Position numbers and translations under genes: made by a program. 64,000 nt of DNA from contig NZ_JACBYW010000001.1 of NCBI RefSeq assembly GCF_013408175.1, forward strand, positions 434,001 through 498,000. Direction: 5' to 3'. This stretch comes from Actinopolyspora biskrensis. Its GTDB lineage: Bacteria; Actinomycetota; Actinomycetes; Mycobacteriales; Pseudonocardiaceae. Positions within the stretch are counted from its first letter, which is position 1. The number at the start of each line of letters is the position of its first letter. This document shows, one piece after another, positions 26,906 to 36,201 of this stretch. The notes below the pieces were generated by a model, which was given only the letters and a program-made list of their open reading frames with translations, had not been told where the DNA came from and ran no database searches.

Positions 26906-28371
26906 GATTCGTCGCGGTGACAGCCTGTCCGACCGGCATCGCGCACACCTACATGGCCGCCGAGGCGCTGGAGCAGGCCGCGGCCGAACGCGGGGACGAG
27001 ATCTCGGTCGAGACCCAGGGTTCGGCGGGGTCGAGCCCGCTGGCCACCGAGGACATCCGTGCGGCGGACGCGGTGGTCCTGGCGGCCGACGTCGGGGTGA
27101 CCGACCGGGACCGGTTCGCCGGGAAGCCGATCGTGGAGGGCACGGTCAAGCAGGCCGTGGAGAACGCCGCCGAGCTGCTTGAGCGGGGTGCCGCGGTCCC
27201 CGCGTCCGAGCAGGAGGACTCCCACCGCGCGGAGGAGCAGCACCACGCGGAGTCCGCGACTGCGGGCGCGGAGGGAACCGGTTCGGCCACCAGGCTCCGC
27301 CAGTGGTTGATGACCGGCGTGAGCTACATGATCCCGTTCGTGGCCGCGGGCGGGCTGCTGATCGCGCTGAGCTTCGCTCTCGGCGGCTACCGGATCACCG
27401 AGGCCCCCGACGTCACCGAGCACTTCGATCCGGCCACCCTGACCAGTTGGGCCGCCCTGGCGAACCAGATAGGTTCGGCCGCCTTCGAGTTCCTCGTGCC
27501 GGTGCTGGCCGGTTTCATCGCCTACGGGATGGCCGATCGGCCCGCCCTGGCTCCCGGGTTCGTGGGCGGTGCGGCAGCGATGTCCGTCGGAGCCGGTTTC
27601 CTCGGCGGGCTCGTGGCGGGACTGCTCGCGGGCGCCGTCGTCGCCGGACTGCGCAGGGTCAGGGTCCCGAAGGCCGTGGCGGGGATCATGCCCGTGGTGG
27701 TGCTGCCGCTGCTGGGGACCCTGATCGTGGGCGTATTGATGTTCGTGGTGCTCGGCAGGCCGATAGCCGCCGTGATGACCGCGCTGACCGACTGGCTCAA
27801 CGGTCTCGGCGGGGCCAACGCGATGTTGCTCGGAGCGCTGCTCGGCGGAATGATCGCCTGTGACTTGGGCGGTCCGATCAACAAGGTCGCCTACACCTTC
27901 GCGGTCGGCGGTCTGACCACGGGCAGCGAGACGGCGCTGGAGATCATGGCAGCGGTGATGGCCGCGGGCATGGTTCCGCCGCTGGCGCTGGCCCTGGCGG
28001 CGACGTTGCGGAGCAAGCGGTTCACGGCGGCCGAGCGGGAGAGCGCCCGGCCCGCCTGGTTGCTCGGCGCCTCGTTCATCACCGAGGGGGCGATCCCCTT
28101 CGCCGCCACCGATCCGCTGCGGGTCATCCCGTCCATGATCGTCGGGTCAGCGGGCGCCGGTGCGCTGTCCATGATGTTCGGCGTGACGCTGCGCGCCCCG
28201 CACGGGGGCTTGTTCGTCCTGCCTCTCGTGGGCTCTCCGGCGCTGTACGCACTCGCGATCGTGGCGGGGGTGGCGCTGTCCGCCCTGCTCGTGACCGTGG
28301 CCAAGTCCTTCGGGCGGCGTGCTGCCGAGAACGTTCGCTCGGAATCCGTCGAGTCGCCGGTCGCGGCCTGA
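26902..28371 (+). CDS. fruA: PTS fructose-specific enzyme IIBC
   Basis: The membrane transporter that takes up fructose and phosphorylates it at C1. The 489-residue protein has an N-terminal IIB domain (1-100) with the phosphocysteine in VTACPTGIAHTYMA (Cys9). A charged, Ala/Glu-rich linker covers about 100-130. The IIC domain has about ten membrane helices, from RQWLMTGVSYMIPFVAAGG, with the conserved GGPINKVAYTF and FITEGAIPFAA. The ATG at 26902 overlaps the IIA stop. HPr follows after 46 bases. Confidence 0.94.
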   Translation: MRFVAVTACPTGIAHTYMAAEALEQAAAERGDEISVETQGSAGSSPLATEDIRAADAVVLAADVGVTDRDRFAGKPIVEGTVKQAVENAAELLERGAAVPASEQEDSHRAEEQHHAESATAGAEGTGSATRLRQWLMTGVSYMIPFVAAGGLLIALSFALGGYRITEAPDVTEHFDPATLTSWAALANQIGSAAFEFLVPVLAGFIAYGMADRPALAPGFVGGAAAMSVGAGFLGGLVAGLLAGAVVAGLRRVRVPKAVAGIMPVVVLPLLGTLIVGVLMFVVLGRPIAAVMTALTDWLNGLGGANAMLLGALLGGMIACDLGGPINKVAYTFAVGGLTTGSETALEIMAAVMAAGMVPPLALALAATLRSKRFTAAERESARPAWLLGASFITEGAIPFAATDPLRVIPSMIVGSAGAGALSMMFGVTLRAPHGGLFVLPLVGSPALYALAIVAGVALSALLVTVAKSFGRRAAENVRSESVESPVAA

Positions 28372-28417
28372 GCGCGCGTCCGCGGAACGGAAAACACAGT
28401 GGAAACGGAGTCGAATC

Positions 28418-28711
28418 ATGCCGCGACGTCGTGTCGGTATCGCTTCCGGAGTCGGGTTGCACGCCCGTCCCGCCGCCCTGCTGGCCAAGTCGGCCGCAGC
28501 CCAGCCCGTGCCCGTGACGATCGCCAAGGTCACCGACGGGGCCGCCGGGGAACCGGTGGACGCTGCCAGCGTTCTCGGACTGATGGGCCTCGGGGTCGAG
28601 CACGGTGACGAGGTCGAGCTCGGTGCCGCGGACTCCGAGGAGGCCGATTCCGTCCTCGACGAGCTGGTCGCGCTGCTGAGCACGGATCTGGACGCCGAAC
28701 CGGCGAGCTGA
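28418..28711 (+). CDS. ptsH: Phosphocarrier protein HPr
   Basis: HPr carries phosphate from enzyme I to EIIA. The 97-residue protein has the active site GLHARPAALLAK with His15, and the region ASVLGLMGLGVEHGDEVEL near the usual regulatory serine. The C-terminal half is acidic. The ATG at 28418 follows AAACGGAG. It is the last clear gene of the fructose operon; enzyme I is not in the window. Confidence 0.93.
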   Translation: MPRRRVGIASGVGLHARPAALLAKSAAAQPVPVTIAKVTDGAAGEPVDAASVLGLMGLGVEHGDEVELGAADSEEADSVLDELVALLSTDLDAEPAS

Positions 28712-28829
28712 TCCCGGAACTCGTGGTCGGCGCTTTCCCCGCGAATGCTCGTGGGAACGGGGATGAGCTCCCGCCCGTGGGGCGAGCCCGTGTGCGGGTC
28801 ACCACTTCTCGTGTCGAGCGGAGAACGCC

Positions 28830-29608
28830 TTGCTCGTCGTGCCGGGGTTCTTCTTCCTGCTGGGCACGGCGGATGCCCTGCGATTCGGATGGATGAGCAG
28901 CACCGAGGTCCGCGAGGTGCTCGTGGGAGTAACGGTGACGGCCGGGGTCTCTGCTCCCTCGGTGCTGCTGTTCGGGCTTCCCGTCGCCGTGCTGACGGAG
29001 AGGATCTGCTCCCGGGTGCGGCTTCCGGTGACGCTGCTGACCTTCGCGCTGGCCGGAGCGTTCGCCGGGGGCTCGCCGCGTCCGCGCTCTTCCACCCGCT
29101 CTTCTCCTACTACGTGGCTCCCTTCGCGGTGGTGAGCGCGGTGTCCGCGCGGGCGTTGTCCGGGCCGGTGGCGCGCAGCCCCGTGCTGTGGTGGGGCTTC
29201 GTGCTGCTCGCCGCGGTGGCGGTGCTGTACGCGCTGTGGAGGCTGCCCGCGGTGGACGGCGGCGAGCGCGCGGGGCTGCGCCGCGAGTTCGCCGCGGGGC
29301 TCGGTTACCTGCGCCGGGACCGGCTGGGCGTGGGGCTGCGCGGCACGGTGGTGTGCACGAGCCTGAGCTACGCGGCGGTTCTGCTGCTGTCGCTGTTCGG
29401 GCCGAGCTGGAAAGAGCTCGACCGCCCGAGACCGCCCGAGCACGAGGCTGACGCGACCGCGGGACAGCGCGTCGGGGGTGAACCGCTCCGCCACGGTTCC
29501 TCCGCCGAGCGGTTCGCCCGGGACCGCTCGGCGGAACCTCCCGGTCGGGAGGAGTTACGGCTTTCGTCATCCCGGTGTTGTGTGCGCCGGTGCGCGGGCA
29601 CGGGATGA
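28830..29608 (+). pseudogene. Frameshifted multi-pass membrane protein
   Basis: The first frame (TTG at 28830, GGAGA ahead) gives membrane segments FFFLLGTADALRFGWM and LLFGLPVAVLTERICS, then FALAGAFAGG. At the G-run 29067-29071 the sense continues in the next frame as LAASALFHPLFSYYVAPFAV and further helices. One added G would join the two parts into about 260 residues with four or five membrane helices. The tail after about 29430 looks like out-of-frame sequence. The family is not recognised. It may be a real pseudogene or a base-call error in the G-run. Confidence 0.55.
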
Positions 29609-29731
29609 TGACCGTGTCGGTGCCGGGGCTCCTGCCTCCTCCTCCCGTCGGGCGCCCCGGTGCCGCCCCCCGGCTCGTCCCGCGGGAGCTCCGTTCGACG
29701 CGCTTCCGGGAGGACCCCTTAGGGTTGAGCC

Positions 29732-30886
29732 ATGTCCACCGGTGCAATGAAGCAGGACCCAACGGTTCTCTCGGCGCGGCTACAGCGCGCTGCCGAGACG
29801 GCTGCCAGCGCGGACATCGACGCGCTGCTGATCTCGCCGGGATCCGACCTCGGCTACCTCATCGGAGTAGACGGCGAGTCCTTCGAACGGCTCAGCTGCC
29901 TGGTACTCCCCGCGGCCGGAAGCGCTGCCCCGCCCGTGCTCGTGGTGCCCAAGCTCGAGGAGCTCGGCTACGCCGAAGTGCCCGCCGGGGAACTGGGGAT
30001 GGAGATGGCGACGTGGGTGGACGGGCAGGACCCCCACCGGATGGTCGCCGATCTGTTGAGCAGGGACGGCGGGTCTCCCTCGCGGGTGGCTGTGGCCGAC
30101 GCCATGCCCGCGCTGCACACGCTGCCGCTGCGTTCGGCCCTGCCGGACGCCGAGCAGGTGCTCGCCGGTTCGGTGCTGCGTGAACTGCGGATGCGCAAGG
30201 ACGCCGCCGAGATCCAGGCGCTGCGCGACGCGGGCGCGGCCATCGACAGGGTGCACGCCCGCATGAGCGAGTTCCTGCGCGTCGGCCGCACCGAGGCCGA
30301 GGTCGGTGCCGACATCAGCAGGGCGATCGTCGAGGAAGGACACACCGCGGCCGAGTTCGTGATCGTGGGGTCCGGACCGAACGGGGCCAGCCCGCACCAC
30401 GCGCTCTCCGAGCGGGTGATCCACGAGGGCGACGTGGTCGTCGTGGACATCGGCGGGCCCATTCCCGGCGGTTACAATTCCGACTGCACCAGGACCTACT
30501 CGCTCGGGGAACCGCGCGAGTCCGACGTGCGGGAGACGTACGGGGTGCTGCAGGCCGCGCAACGAGCGGCGGTGGAGGCCGTTCGCCCCGGCGCCACCCC
30601 GTCCGAAGTGGATGCCGCCGCCCGCGAGCCGATCGCGCGAGCCGGATTCGGCGACTACTTCGTGCACCGCACCGGGCACGGCATCGGCCTGGACGTGCAC
30701 GAGGAGCCCTACATCATGGGTGGCAACGAGATCTCCCTCGAACCGGGGATGGCGTTCAGCATCGAACCGGGGATCTACCAGCAGGGGCACTGGGGTGCGC
30801 GGATCGAGGACATCGTCGTGGTCACCGAGCAGGGCGTGGAAAGCGTGAACAACCAGCCGCACGAGTTGGTGGTGCTACCGACGTGA
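29732..30886 (+). CDS. M24-family Xaa-Pro peptidase
   Basis: A metallopeptidase that probably cleaves dipeptides or peptides with proline in the second position. The 384-residue protein has a creatinase-like N-terminal domain and a pita-bread C-terminal domain. Metal ligands are visible: Asp in VVVDIGGP and NSDCTRTYS, His in HRTGHGIGLDVHE, Glu in FSIEPGIY, and Glu in GARIEDIVVV. The ATG start MSTGAMKQDP is the first after a gap of about 120 bases. It overlaps the following Lrp gene by four bases (GTGA). Confidence 0.92.
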   Translation: MSTGAMKQDPTVLSARLQRAAETAASADIDALLISPGSDLGYLIGVDGESFERLSCLVLPAAGSAAPPVLVVPKLEELGYAEVPAGELGMEMATWVDGQDPHRMVADLLSRDGGSPSRVAVADAMPALHTLPLRSALPDAEQVLAGSVLRELRMRKDAAEIQALRDAGAAIDRVHARMSEFLRVGRTEAEVGADISRAIVEEGHTAAEFVIVGSGPNGASPHHALSERVIHEGDVVVVDIGGPIPGGYNSDCTRTYSLGEPRESDVRETYGVLQAAQRAAVEAVRPGATPSEVDAAAREPIARAGFGDYFVHRTGHGIGLDVHEEPYIMGGNEISLEPGMAFSIEPGIYQQGHWGARIEDIVVVTEQGVESVNNQPHELVVLPT

Positions 30887-31356
30887 CGGACCGAAACGCC
30901 GCGCAGGGTTCCGAGCTGGAGGCCACCGACCGTGCGATCCTCCGGGAACTGCTGCGGGACGGCCGCTGTAGCTTCACCGAACTGGGCGAAAAGGTCGGGC
31001 TCAGCGTGTCGGCGGTGCACCAGCGTGTCCGCAGGTTGGAGCAACGGGGGGCGCTGCGCGGCTACACGGCCAGGGTCGACGGGGAACAGATCGGGCTGCC
31101 GTTGACGGCGTTCATATCGCTGACCCCCACCGACCCGGCAGCGCCGGACGACTACCCACAGCGGCTGGAGCACCTCTCCGAGATCGAGTCGTGCTACTCG
31201 GTCGCGGGGGACGAGTCCTACATCCTGCAGGTGCGGGTGGCCTCGCCGCTGGCTCTCGAGGACCTGCTCCGGCAGATCCGAGAAGCGGCTCAGGTCTCCA
31301 CCCGCACCACCGTGGTGCTCTCGACGCCGTTCGAGAACAGGGCGCCCGAGCTCTGA
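30883..31356 (+). CDS. Lrp/AsnC-family transcriptional regulator
   Basis: An amino-acid-responsive regulator. The 157-residue protein has an N-terminal helix-turn-helix (TDRAILRELLRDGRCSFTELG, then VGLSVSAVHQRVRRLEQRG) and a C-terminal RAM ligand domain (LPLTAFISLTP, EIESCYSVAGDESYILQVRV). It is translationally coupled to the peptidase gene upstream, so it may respond to amino acids released by it. An 18-bp hairpin follows. Confidence 0.92.
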   Translation: MTDRNAAQGSELEATDRAILRELLRDGRCSFTELGEKVGLSVSAVHQRVRRLEQRGALRGYTARVDGEQIGLPLTAFISLTPTDPAAPDDYPQRLEHLSEIESCYSVAGDESYILQVRVASPLALEDLLRQIREAAQVSTRTTVVLSTPFENRAPEL

Positions 31357-31399
31357 GACCTGCCGGAGCGCCGCGCTCGGGTGGGGACAGGCGGGGTGC

Positions 31400-31445
31400 C
31401 CCGGCACGGCGGACACCGCAGGACGACGGTGTCCGCCGTGCCGGG
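31400..31445 (+). terminator. Perfect 18-bp hairpin after the Lrp gene
   Basis: The arms at 31400-31417 (CCCGGCACGGCGGACACC) and 31428-31445 pair at all 18 positions around a 10-base loop. It starts 44 bases after the stop codon and ends the peptidase-Lrp unit. It is the longest perfect stem I found in the window. Confidence 0.8.
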
Positions 31446-31518
31446 TGGGAACGGCGATGCCCGCGGGCGGTGTGCCGCTCGCTGTGAAGACGGACCGAGA
31501 TTCGAATACCGTGGTCGG

Positions 31519-32223
31519 GTGGCACGTAATACGGTCTACGACCAGTTCGCGGAGGCCTACGCGCGGCATTCGGAGCACAGCCCGGCCAACGCCTACTACG
31601 ACCGCCCGGCCGTTCTCGAGCTGGCCGGCGACGTGCGCGGCAAGCACGTGCTCGACCTCGGGTGCGCCGCGGGCGTTCTCTCCGAGCAGTTGGTCGAACG
31701 CGGCGCCACCGTACTGGGGGTGGACCGTGAGCCGAAGATGATCGAGCTCGCCCGTGGCAGACTGGGCGAACACGCCAGGTTCGAAGTGGGCGATCTCTCC
31801 GAACCGTTGGACGCGGTTCCCACGGCCGGTGTGGACCTGGCCGTGGCCTCCCTGGTGCTGCACTACCTGCCGGACTGGGAACCGCTTCTCGGCGAGCTCA
31901 ACCGTTGCCTGGTCACCGGTGGGGAACTGGTCTTCTCGGTGCACCACCCGGCCGCGGACTGGCAGTGGTTCGGCAGGCCGGACTACCTGCGCACCGAGCT
32001 GGTTTCCGAGACCTGGCCGGTCGGAGGCGAGGAGGTCTCGGTCTCCTTCTACCGCAGGCCGCTCTCTGCGGTTTTCGAGCAGTTGCACCGGGCCGGTTTC
32101 GTGGTGCACACCGTCGACGAACCCCACCCGTTGCCGGAGCTCAACGAGCTGTCCCCCGACGCCTACGCGGAACTGAGCACCAAACCCGTTTTCCTGTTCG
32201 TCAAGGCCTTCCTGGTCGGGTGA
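31519..32223 (+). CDS. Class I SAM-dependent methyltransferase
   Basis: A small methyltransferase of unknown substrate, 234 residues. The SAM-binding motif I is HVLDLGCAAGVLSEQL, followed by motif II GVDREPKMIELARG and the later block VDLAVASLVLHYLPDW. This belongs to the Methyltransf_11 group. The GTG at 31519 begins VARNTVYDQFAEAYARHS, the usual N-terminus. No ribosome binding site is clear, so it may be leaderless. It stands alone after a strong terminator. Confidence 0.85.
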   Translation: MARNTVYDQFAEAYARHSEHSPANAYYDRPAVLELAGDVRGKHVLDLGCAAGVLSEQLVERGATVLGVDREPKMIELARGRLGEHARFEVGDLSEPLDAVPTAGVDLAVASLVLHYLPDWEPLLGELNRCLVTGGELVFSVHHPAADWQWFGRPDYLRTELVSETWPVGGEEVSVSFYRRPLSAVFEQLHRAGFVVHTVDEPHPLPELNELSPDAYAELSTKPVFLFVKAFLVG

Positions 32224-32311
32224 ACCGCTTCCCGAGGTCGGGACGACCGCTCACGAGCCCGCGAGAGGTTCCGCTGTGAGTCGTAACGGCACCCCGAGCG
32301 GAAAACACCGG

Positions 32312-33382
32312 TCAGTCCCCGGACGCCCGTTCCGCGGTCGTGGTGCGCACCCCGCCCTGCCCGTTCGGCACGCACCGCGCCGTGTTCCGGTCGCTGTCCA
32401 GGAACTCACTCAGGCACTCGGCGATGCGCTCGTAACCCCGCGCGTTCGGGTGAAACGACTCCTGCATCGCGTGCGGGGCCCGCTTCTCGTGCTCCAGGGC
32501 CTTCCAGTCCACGGCGAGCCGCCGGAACCACTCCGAATCGGGCGGAGGCGAGGAGGCGGTACACGCCTCGTGCCCGTACCCGGCCCGCGAGAGGTCCAGG
32601 AAGGCGGCGCCGTTCTGCCGGGCCACTTCGTGGAGCCCCTCGGACAGCTGGGGGACCGCGGTGCGCCGGACCCAGCGGACATCCGAGCCGAGCAGCGGGC
32701 AACCGGACAGGTCCTGGAGGTCGGACCGGATTCCTGGCCCCACGGGGGACGCGTAGGACTGCAGCACCAGCGAGTAGTCCCCGCGCGTGTAGCCCGCCCT
32801 GCGCATAACGCTCCGCACGTCGGAGAGAGCTTCGGAGACCTTGGGGCGCATCTCGTCGACCCTGCGCGGCCACTGCGCGCGCAGCCGCTCCGAACATCCC
32901 CCCTCCTGCTGACCGACCCAGGCGTTCACGCAGGAGTTGAGCACCCCGACGAAGTCGGGATCGTCGTTGGCACCGACGGCCACCACGATGTCGGTGATCC
33001 GGTAGCGCTCGGTCAGCTCGGCCAGTCTCCGCGCCTGGGAACCCTCCGGAGGACTCCCCCGCGGGTCCAGTCCCACCTGACTCGCCCGCGCACCGGAGCA
33101 GGCCAGGTTGATCCGCTTCACGTCAGCGGGGAGGGAGAGCTGGTGAACCACGGCTTCGGGGGAGCGGTGGCACCAGTTGCCGTTCCGACCGTCCGTGCCC
33201 GGCACGTAGTTTCCCGTTCCTTCGCCGGAGAGGGTACTGTCACCCATTGTGACCACGGCACGTGGCAGGTCCGGCTCCGGTTGCGGGGGGACGGGCACCG
33301 GTCGGTCGCTGACCAGTAGGACCAGCGCGAACACACTGCCGACCAGGAACAGGGTCAGGAGTTTCGCCAAGCGCGTTCGCAT
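32312..33382 (-). CDS. Secreted or membrane-anchored SGNH/GDSL hydrolase
   Basis: A predicted esterase or lipase outside the cell. The 356-residue protein starts MRTRLAKLLTLFLVGSVFAL, a signal peptide or anchor. Block I with the nucleophile is TMGDSTLSGEG, the Asn block is VVAVGANDDPDF, and the His block is SFHPNARGYERIAE. At least six cysteines suggest disulphide bonds. The ATG at 33380-33382 is preferred over the GTG just before it. Actinobacterial relatives act on lipids or on acylated envelope sugars; which applies here cannot be read. Confidence 0.85.
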   Translation of the reverse strand: MRTRLAKLLTLFLVGSVFALVLLVSDRPVPVPPQPEPDLPRAVVTMGDSTLSGEGTGNYVPGTDGRNGNWCHRSPEAVVHQLSLPADVKRINLACSGARASQVGLDPRGSPPEGSQARRLAELTERYRITDIVVAVGANDDPDFVGVLNSCVNAWVGQQEGGCSERLRAQWPRRVDEMRPKVSEALSDVRSVMRRAGYTRGDYSLVLQSYASPVGPGIRSDLQDLSGCPLLGSDVRWVRRTAVPQLSEGLHEVARQNGAAFLDLSRAGYGHEACTASSPPPDSEWFRRLAVDWKALEHEKRAPHAMQESFHPNARGYERIAECLSEFLDSDRNTARCVPNGQGGVRTTTAERASGD

Positions 33383-33556
33383 CACGTGGAGAGTTTATGG
33401 CCCGGGGCGAGGGAGGCGGCATGGTGTCGGCCGGGATTTGGTGGCGGTTCCGTGCCCGGGAACCCCGAATCCGAGGATGTAAGCGTGTCCGGGAGTAAAT
33501 TCGGCTCTTCGAGCGTTGTCCGGGAAACAACCCCCTAGTGGAGGTGCCAGCGCGAC

Positions 33557-34171
33557 GTGCCCGTATTCGTCCTGTTGTTCGTCGGTGTCGCCGTTGAGCT
33601 CAGCGTTCTCATCCTCGTGGGGCAGGCCATCGGGGCCCTCCCCACCATCGGACTGCTGCTCGCCGGCGCGCTGATCGGTTCGTGGCTGCTGCGCAGGGAG
33701 GGTCGCAAGGCCCTGCGCGAGTTCAGTGAGGCAACCCGGATGAGGCGTCCCCCCGAACGTGAGATCTCGGACGGGATGCTGATCGGCGGCGGTGGGCTGC
33801 TCATCCTGCTTCCCGGTCTGGTCAGCGACCTCGCGGGGCTGGTCCTGTTGCTCCCGCCAACGAGGGCGCTGTTGCGCAAGCGGCTGCGGCGCAGCGCCGA
33901 ACGGCAGCAGCAGCGCATGCAGCAGCGGATGCGGGAGCGGATGAACGCGTCCGGGACGGGTGGTTTCGGCCCCGGTGCGTTCACCGAAACTCCCCCCGCG
34001 GACGGCAACCGGCGCTCCCAGGGGAACCGGGACGGTGACGTCATCGACGGCGAGGTGGTGTCGGTCACCGAGGATGACGAACCGAGCTCCGGGTCCTCTG
34101 GCACCGTATTGCCTGGTCAGGAAACTTCCGATCCTTCCGCCGACGAGAGGCGTGAGCGTGGTGGGAGCTGA
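33557..34171 (+). CDS. fxsA: FxsA-family cytoplasmic membrane protein
   Basis: FxsA in E. coli interferes with phage T7 exclusion by F plasmid; the normal role is unknown. The 204-residue protein has the family core at about residues 1-110, with membrane helices VPVFVLLFVGVAVELSVLILV and PTIGLLLAGALIGSWLLRREG. The conserved GMLIGGGGLLILLPGLVSDLAG follows. A Gln/Arg-rich helix and an acidic tail complete it. The GTG at 33557 starts the family sequence. In mycobacteria fxsA is also near ppm1 and rbpA. Confidence 0.88.
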   Translation: MPVFVLLFVGVAVELSVLILVGQAIGALPTIGLLLAGALIGSWLLRREGRKALREFSEATRMRRPPEREISDGMLIGGGGLLILLPGLVSDLAGLVLLLPPTRALLRKRLRRSAERQQQRMQQRMRERMNASGTGGFGPGAFTETPPADGNRRSQGNRDGDVIDGEVVSVTEDDEPSSGSSGTVLPGQETSDPSADERRERGGS

Positions 34172-34353
34172 GCGGGTCGGCTGTGTCGATCGACGACAGG
34201 GGGCGGGTTAAGCTACTCCCGGCGATCGTGACCGACGGCGACGAGCCGCGCTGGCTTCTCCGAAACGCGGCCGGAGCGCGCTGAACGACGGTCGGTGCCG
34301 GTTTTGCGCAGTTTGCACACGCGACGGTGAATTACAGGGGTCAGGTCCGATAC

Positions 34354-35967
34354 ATGTCCGACACCACGCTCTTGCTCGGCGGGCGGATTTATTCGCCGGG
34401 TAACCCGGATGCCACCGCGATGGCCGTCAAAGACGGGACGGTCGCCTGGGTCGGCACCGACACGGTCGGTCGTGCGCTGCATCCGGAAGCCGAGATCGTC
34501 GACCTGGACGGTGCTTTCGTCGCTCCCGCGTTCGTCGATTCCCACGTCCACGCCACCTCGAGCGGGTTGCTGCTCAACGGGCTTGATCTCACCGGATGCG
34601 CCTCGCTGACAGAATTCCTGCACGCCCTGCGGGACTACGTCGCCGAACACCCGGGCCGACTGGTGTGGGGGCACGGCTGGGACGAGAGCTGGTGGCCGGA
34701 GCAGCGTCCACCGACACGGGCCGAGATCGACGACGCCGCCCGCGGGGAGGCGGTGTACCTGTCCCGCATCGACGTGCACTCGGCGCTCGTCTCCAGCGCC
34801 CTGATCGAGCGGGCCCCGCTCGCCAGAGGTGCCGAGGGGTGGGACGCGCACGGTCCGTTGACCAGAGTGGCTCACCACCACGCGCGCAGCGCTGCACGCG
34901 AGTCGTTGAGCGCGGCACAGCGCAGGGAGGCCCAGGCCGCGTTCCTGCGGCACGCGGCGGCCAGGGGGATCGCCAGTGTGCACGAGTGCGCGGGACCGGA
35001 CATCTCCGGCGCGGACGACCTGGCGGATCTGCTCGGTCTCTCCGAACGGGGCGGGGTCCCCGAGGTCGTCGGCTACTGGGGTGAGCTCGGTGCGCTGGAG
35101 AAGGGTCGGGAGCTGGGGGTGCACGGGCTCGGCGGTGATCTGTTCGTGGACGGGGCGCTGGGTTCGCGTACCGCAGCGCTGCGCGAACCGTACTCCGACG
35201 CGCCGGGAACTTCCGGAGTGCTGTACCTGGACGCCGACGCCATAGCCGAACATCTCGTGGAGTGCACCCGCAACGGTGTGCAGGCCGGTTTCCACGTGAT
35301 CGGCGACGCCGGAGTGGCCGAGGTCGGCGAGGGGTTCCGGCGCGCCGCACGGGTGCTCGGAACTCCCGCGCTGGCCGGCGGCAGGCACCGGCTGGAGCAT
35401 CTCGAGATGATCGACGGCGGACTCGCGGCGGAGCTCGCGGAGTACGGGGTGGCCGCCTCGGTGCAGCCCTGTTTCGACGCCTCCTGGGGAGGCACCACGC
35501 GGATGTACGCGAGCCGGCTCGGCGCCGAGCGCGGTGCCCGGCTGAATCCCTTCTCCGAGCTCGCTTCGAGTGGGCTGGTGCTCGCGTTCGGCTCGGACAC
35601 CCCTGTCACCCAACTGGGTCCGTGGGAAGCGATCCGAGCGGCCGTGCACCACCGCACCGAAGGGTTCGGGATCTCCCCGCGGGCGGCGTTCAACGCGCAC
35701 ACCAGAGGCGGTTGGCGTGCGGCGGGTGCCGACGACGGGGTGACCGGCACGCTCGTGCCGGGAGCTCCCGCCACGTACGCGGTGTGGAGCGTCGACGAGC
35801 TGGTTCCCGCCGGGCAGGACACCAGGGTGCGCCGCTGGTCCACCGATCCCCGATCCGGGGTGCCCGCGTTACCCGACGTCTCTCCACAGGCGAGGTTGCC
35901 GCGCTGCCTGCGCACGGTGCTGCGCGGGGAGACGATCCACCAACGGAACCCGGGGGACGAGGACTGA
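34354..35967 (+). CDS. Amidohydrolase, YtcJ-like
   Basis: A metal-dependent hydrolase of the amidohydrolase superfamily, about 537 residues; the substrate is unknown. Motifs include DSHVHATSSGLL (HxH), GHGWDESWWPEQ, the metal-loop VHVIGDAG (as FHVIGDAGVAEV), HRLEHLEMID and the late Asp in LAFGSDTPVTQLG. The family contains enzymes that cleave formamides and cyclic amides. The ATG at 34354 begins MSDTTLLLGGRIYSP, the family start; nine upstream codons are also open. Confidence 0.88.
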   Translation: MSDTTLLLGGRIYSPGNPDATAMAVKDGTVAWVGTDTVGRALHPEAEIVDLDGAFVAPAFVDSHVHATSSGLLLNGLDLTGCASLTEFLHALRDYVAEHPGRLVWGHGWDESWWPEQRPPTRAEIDDAARGEAVYLSRIDVHSALVSSALIERAPLARGAEGWDAHGPLTRVAHHHARSAARESLSAAQRREAQAAFLRHAAARGIASVHECAGPDISGADDLADLLGLSERGGVPEVVGYWGELGALEKGRELGVHGLGGDLFVDGALGSRTAALREPYSDAPGTSGVLYLDADAIAEHLVECTRNGVQAGFHVIGDAGVAEVGEGFRRAARVLGTPALAGGRHRLEHLEMIDGGLAAELAEYGVAASVQPCFDASWGGTTRMYASRLGAERGARLNPFSELASSGLVLAFGSDTPVTQLGPWEAIRAAVHHRTEGFGISPRAAFNAHTRGGWRAAGADDGVTGTLVPGAPATYAVWSVDELVPAGQDTRVRRWSTDPRSGVPALPDVSPQARLPRCLRTVLRGETIHQRNPGDED

Positions 35968-36201
35968 TCTCGGGGCCGGCCGCGTGCGGGGACCTCCGGG
36001 ACGGGGTGGCCCGCTCCGGCTCCGGCCGGTCGGGGCGGTTTCGCGGCGTGCGCCGTCGTTCGAGGTGGCCGACCGCTCGTCGGTGCCTTGCAGAACGGTT
36101 CGTCGTGGCCGGAGTGCTCGGTCCACGCGGAGTGAGTGACTCGGTGTCCGAGCACCGAGCGGGTCTTGCTGTAAGGAATCCCCAGTGACGAAGGTTGATC
36201 G

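Noticed and set aside
28799-29494. Minus-strand frame opposite the broken membrane gene
   Set aside because: The plus strand gives clear hydrophobic helices and a ribosome binding site; the minus-strand product is Arg/Gln/Pro-rich without motifs.
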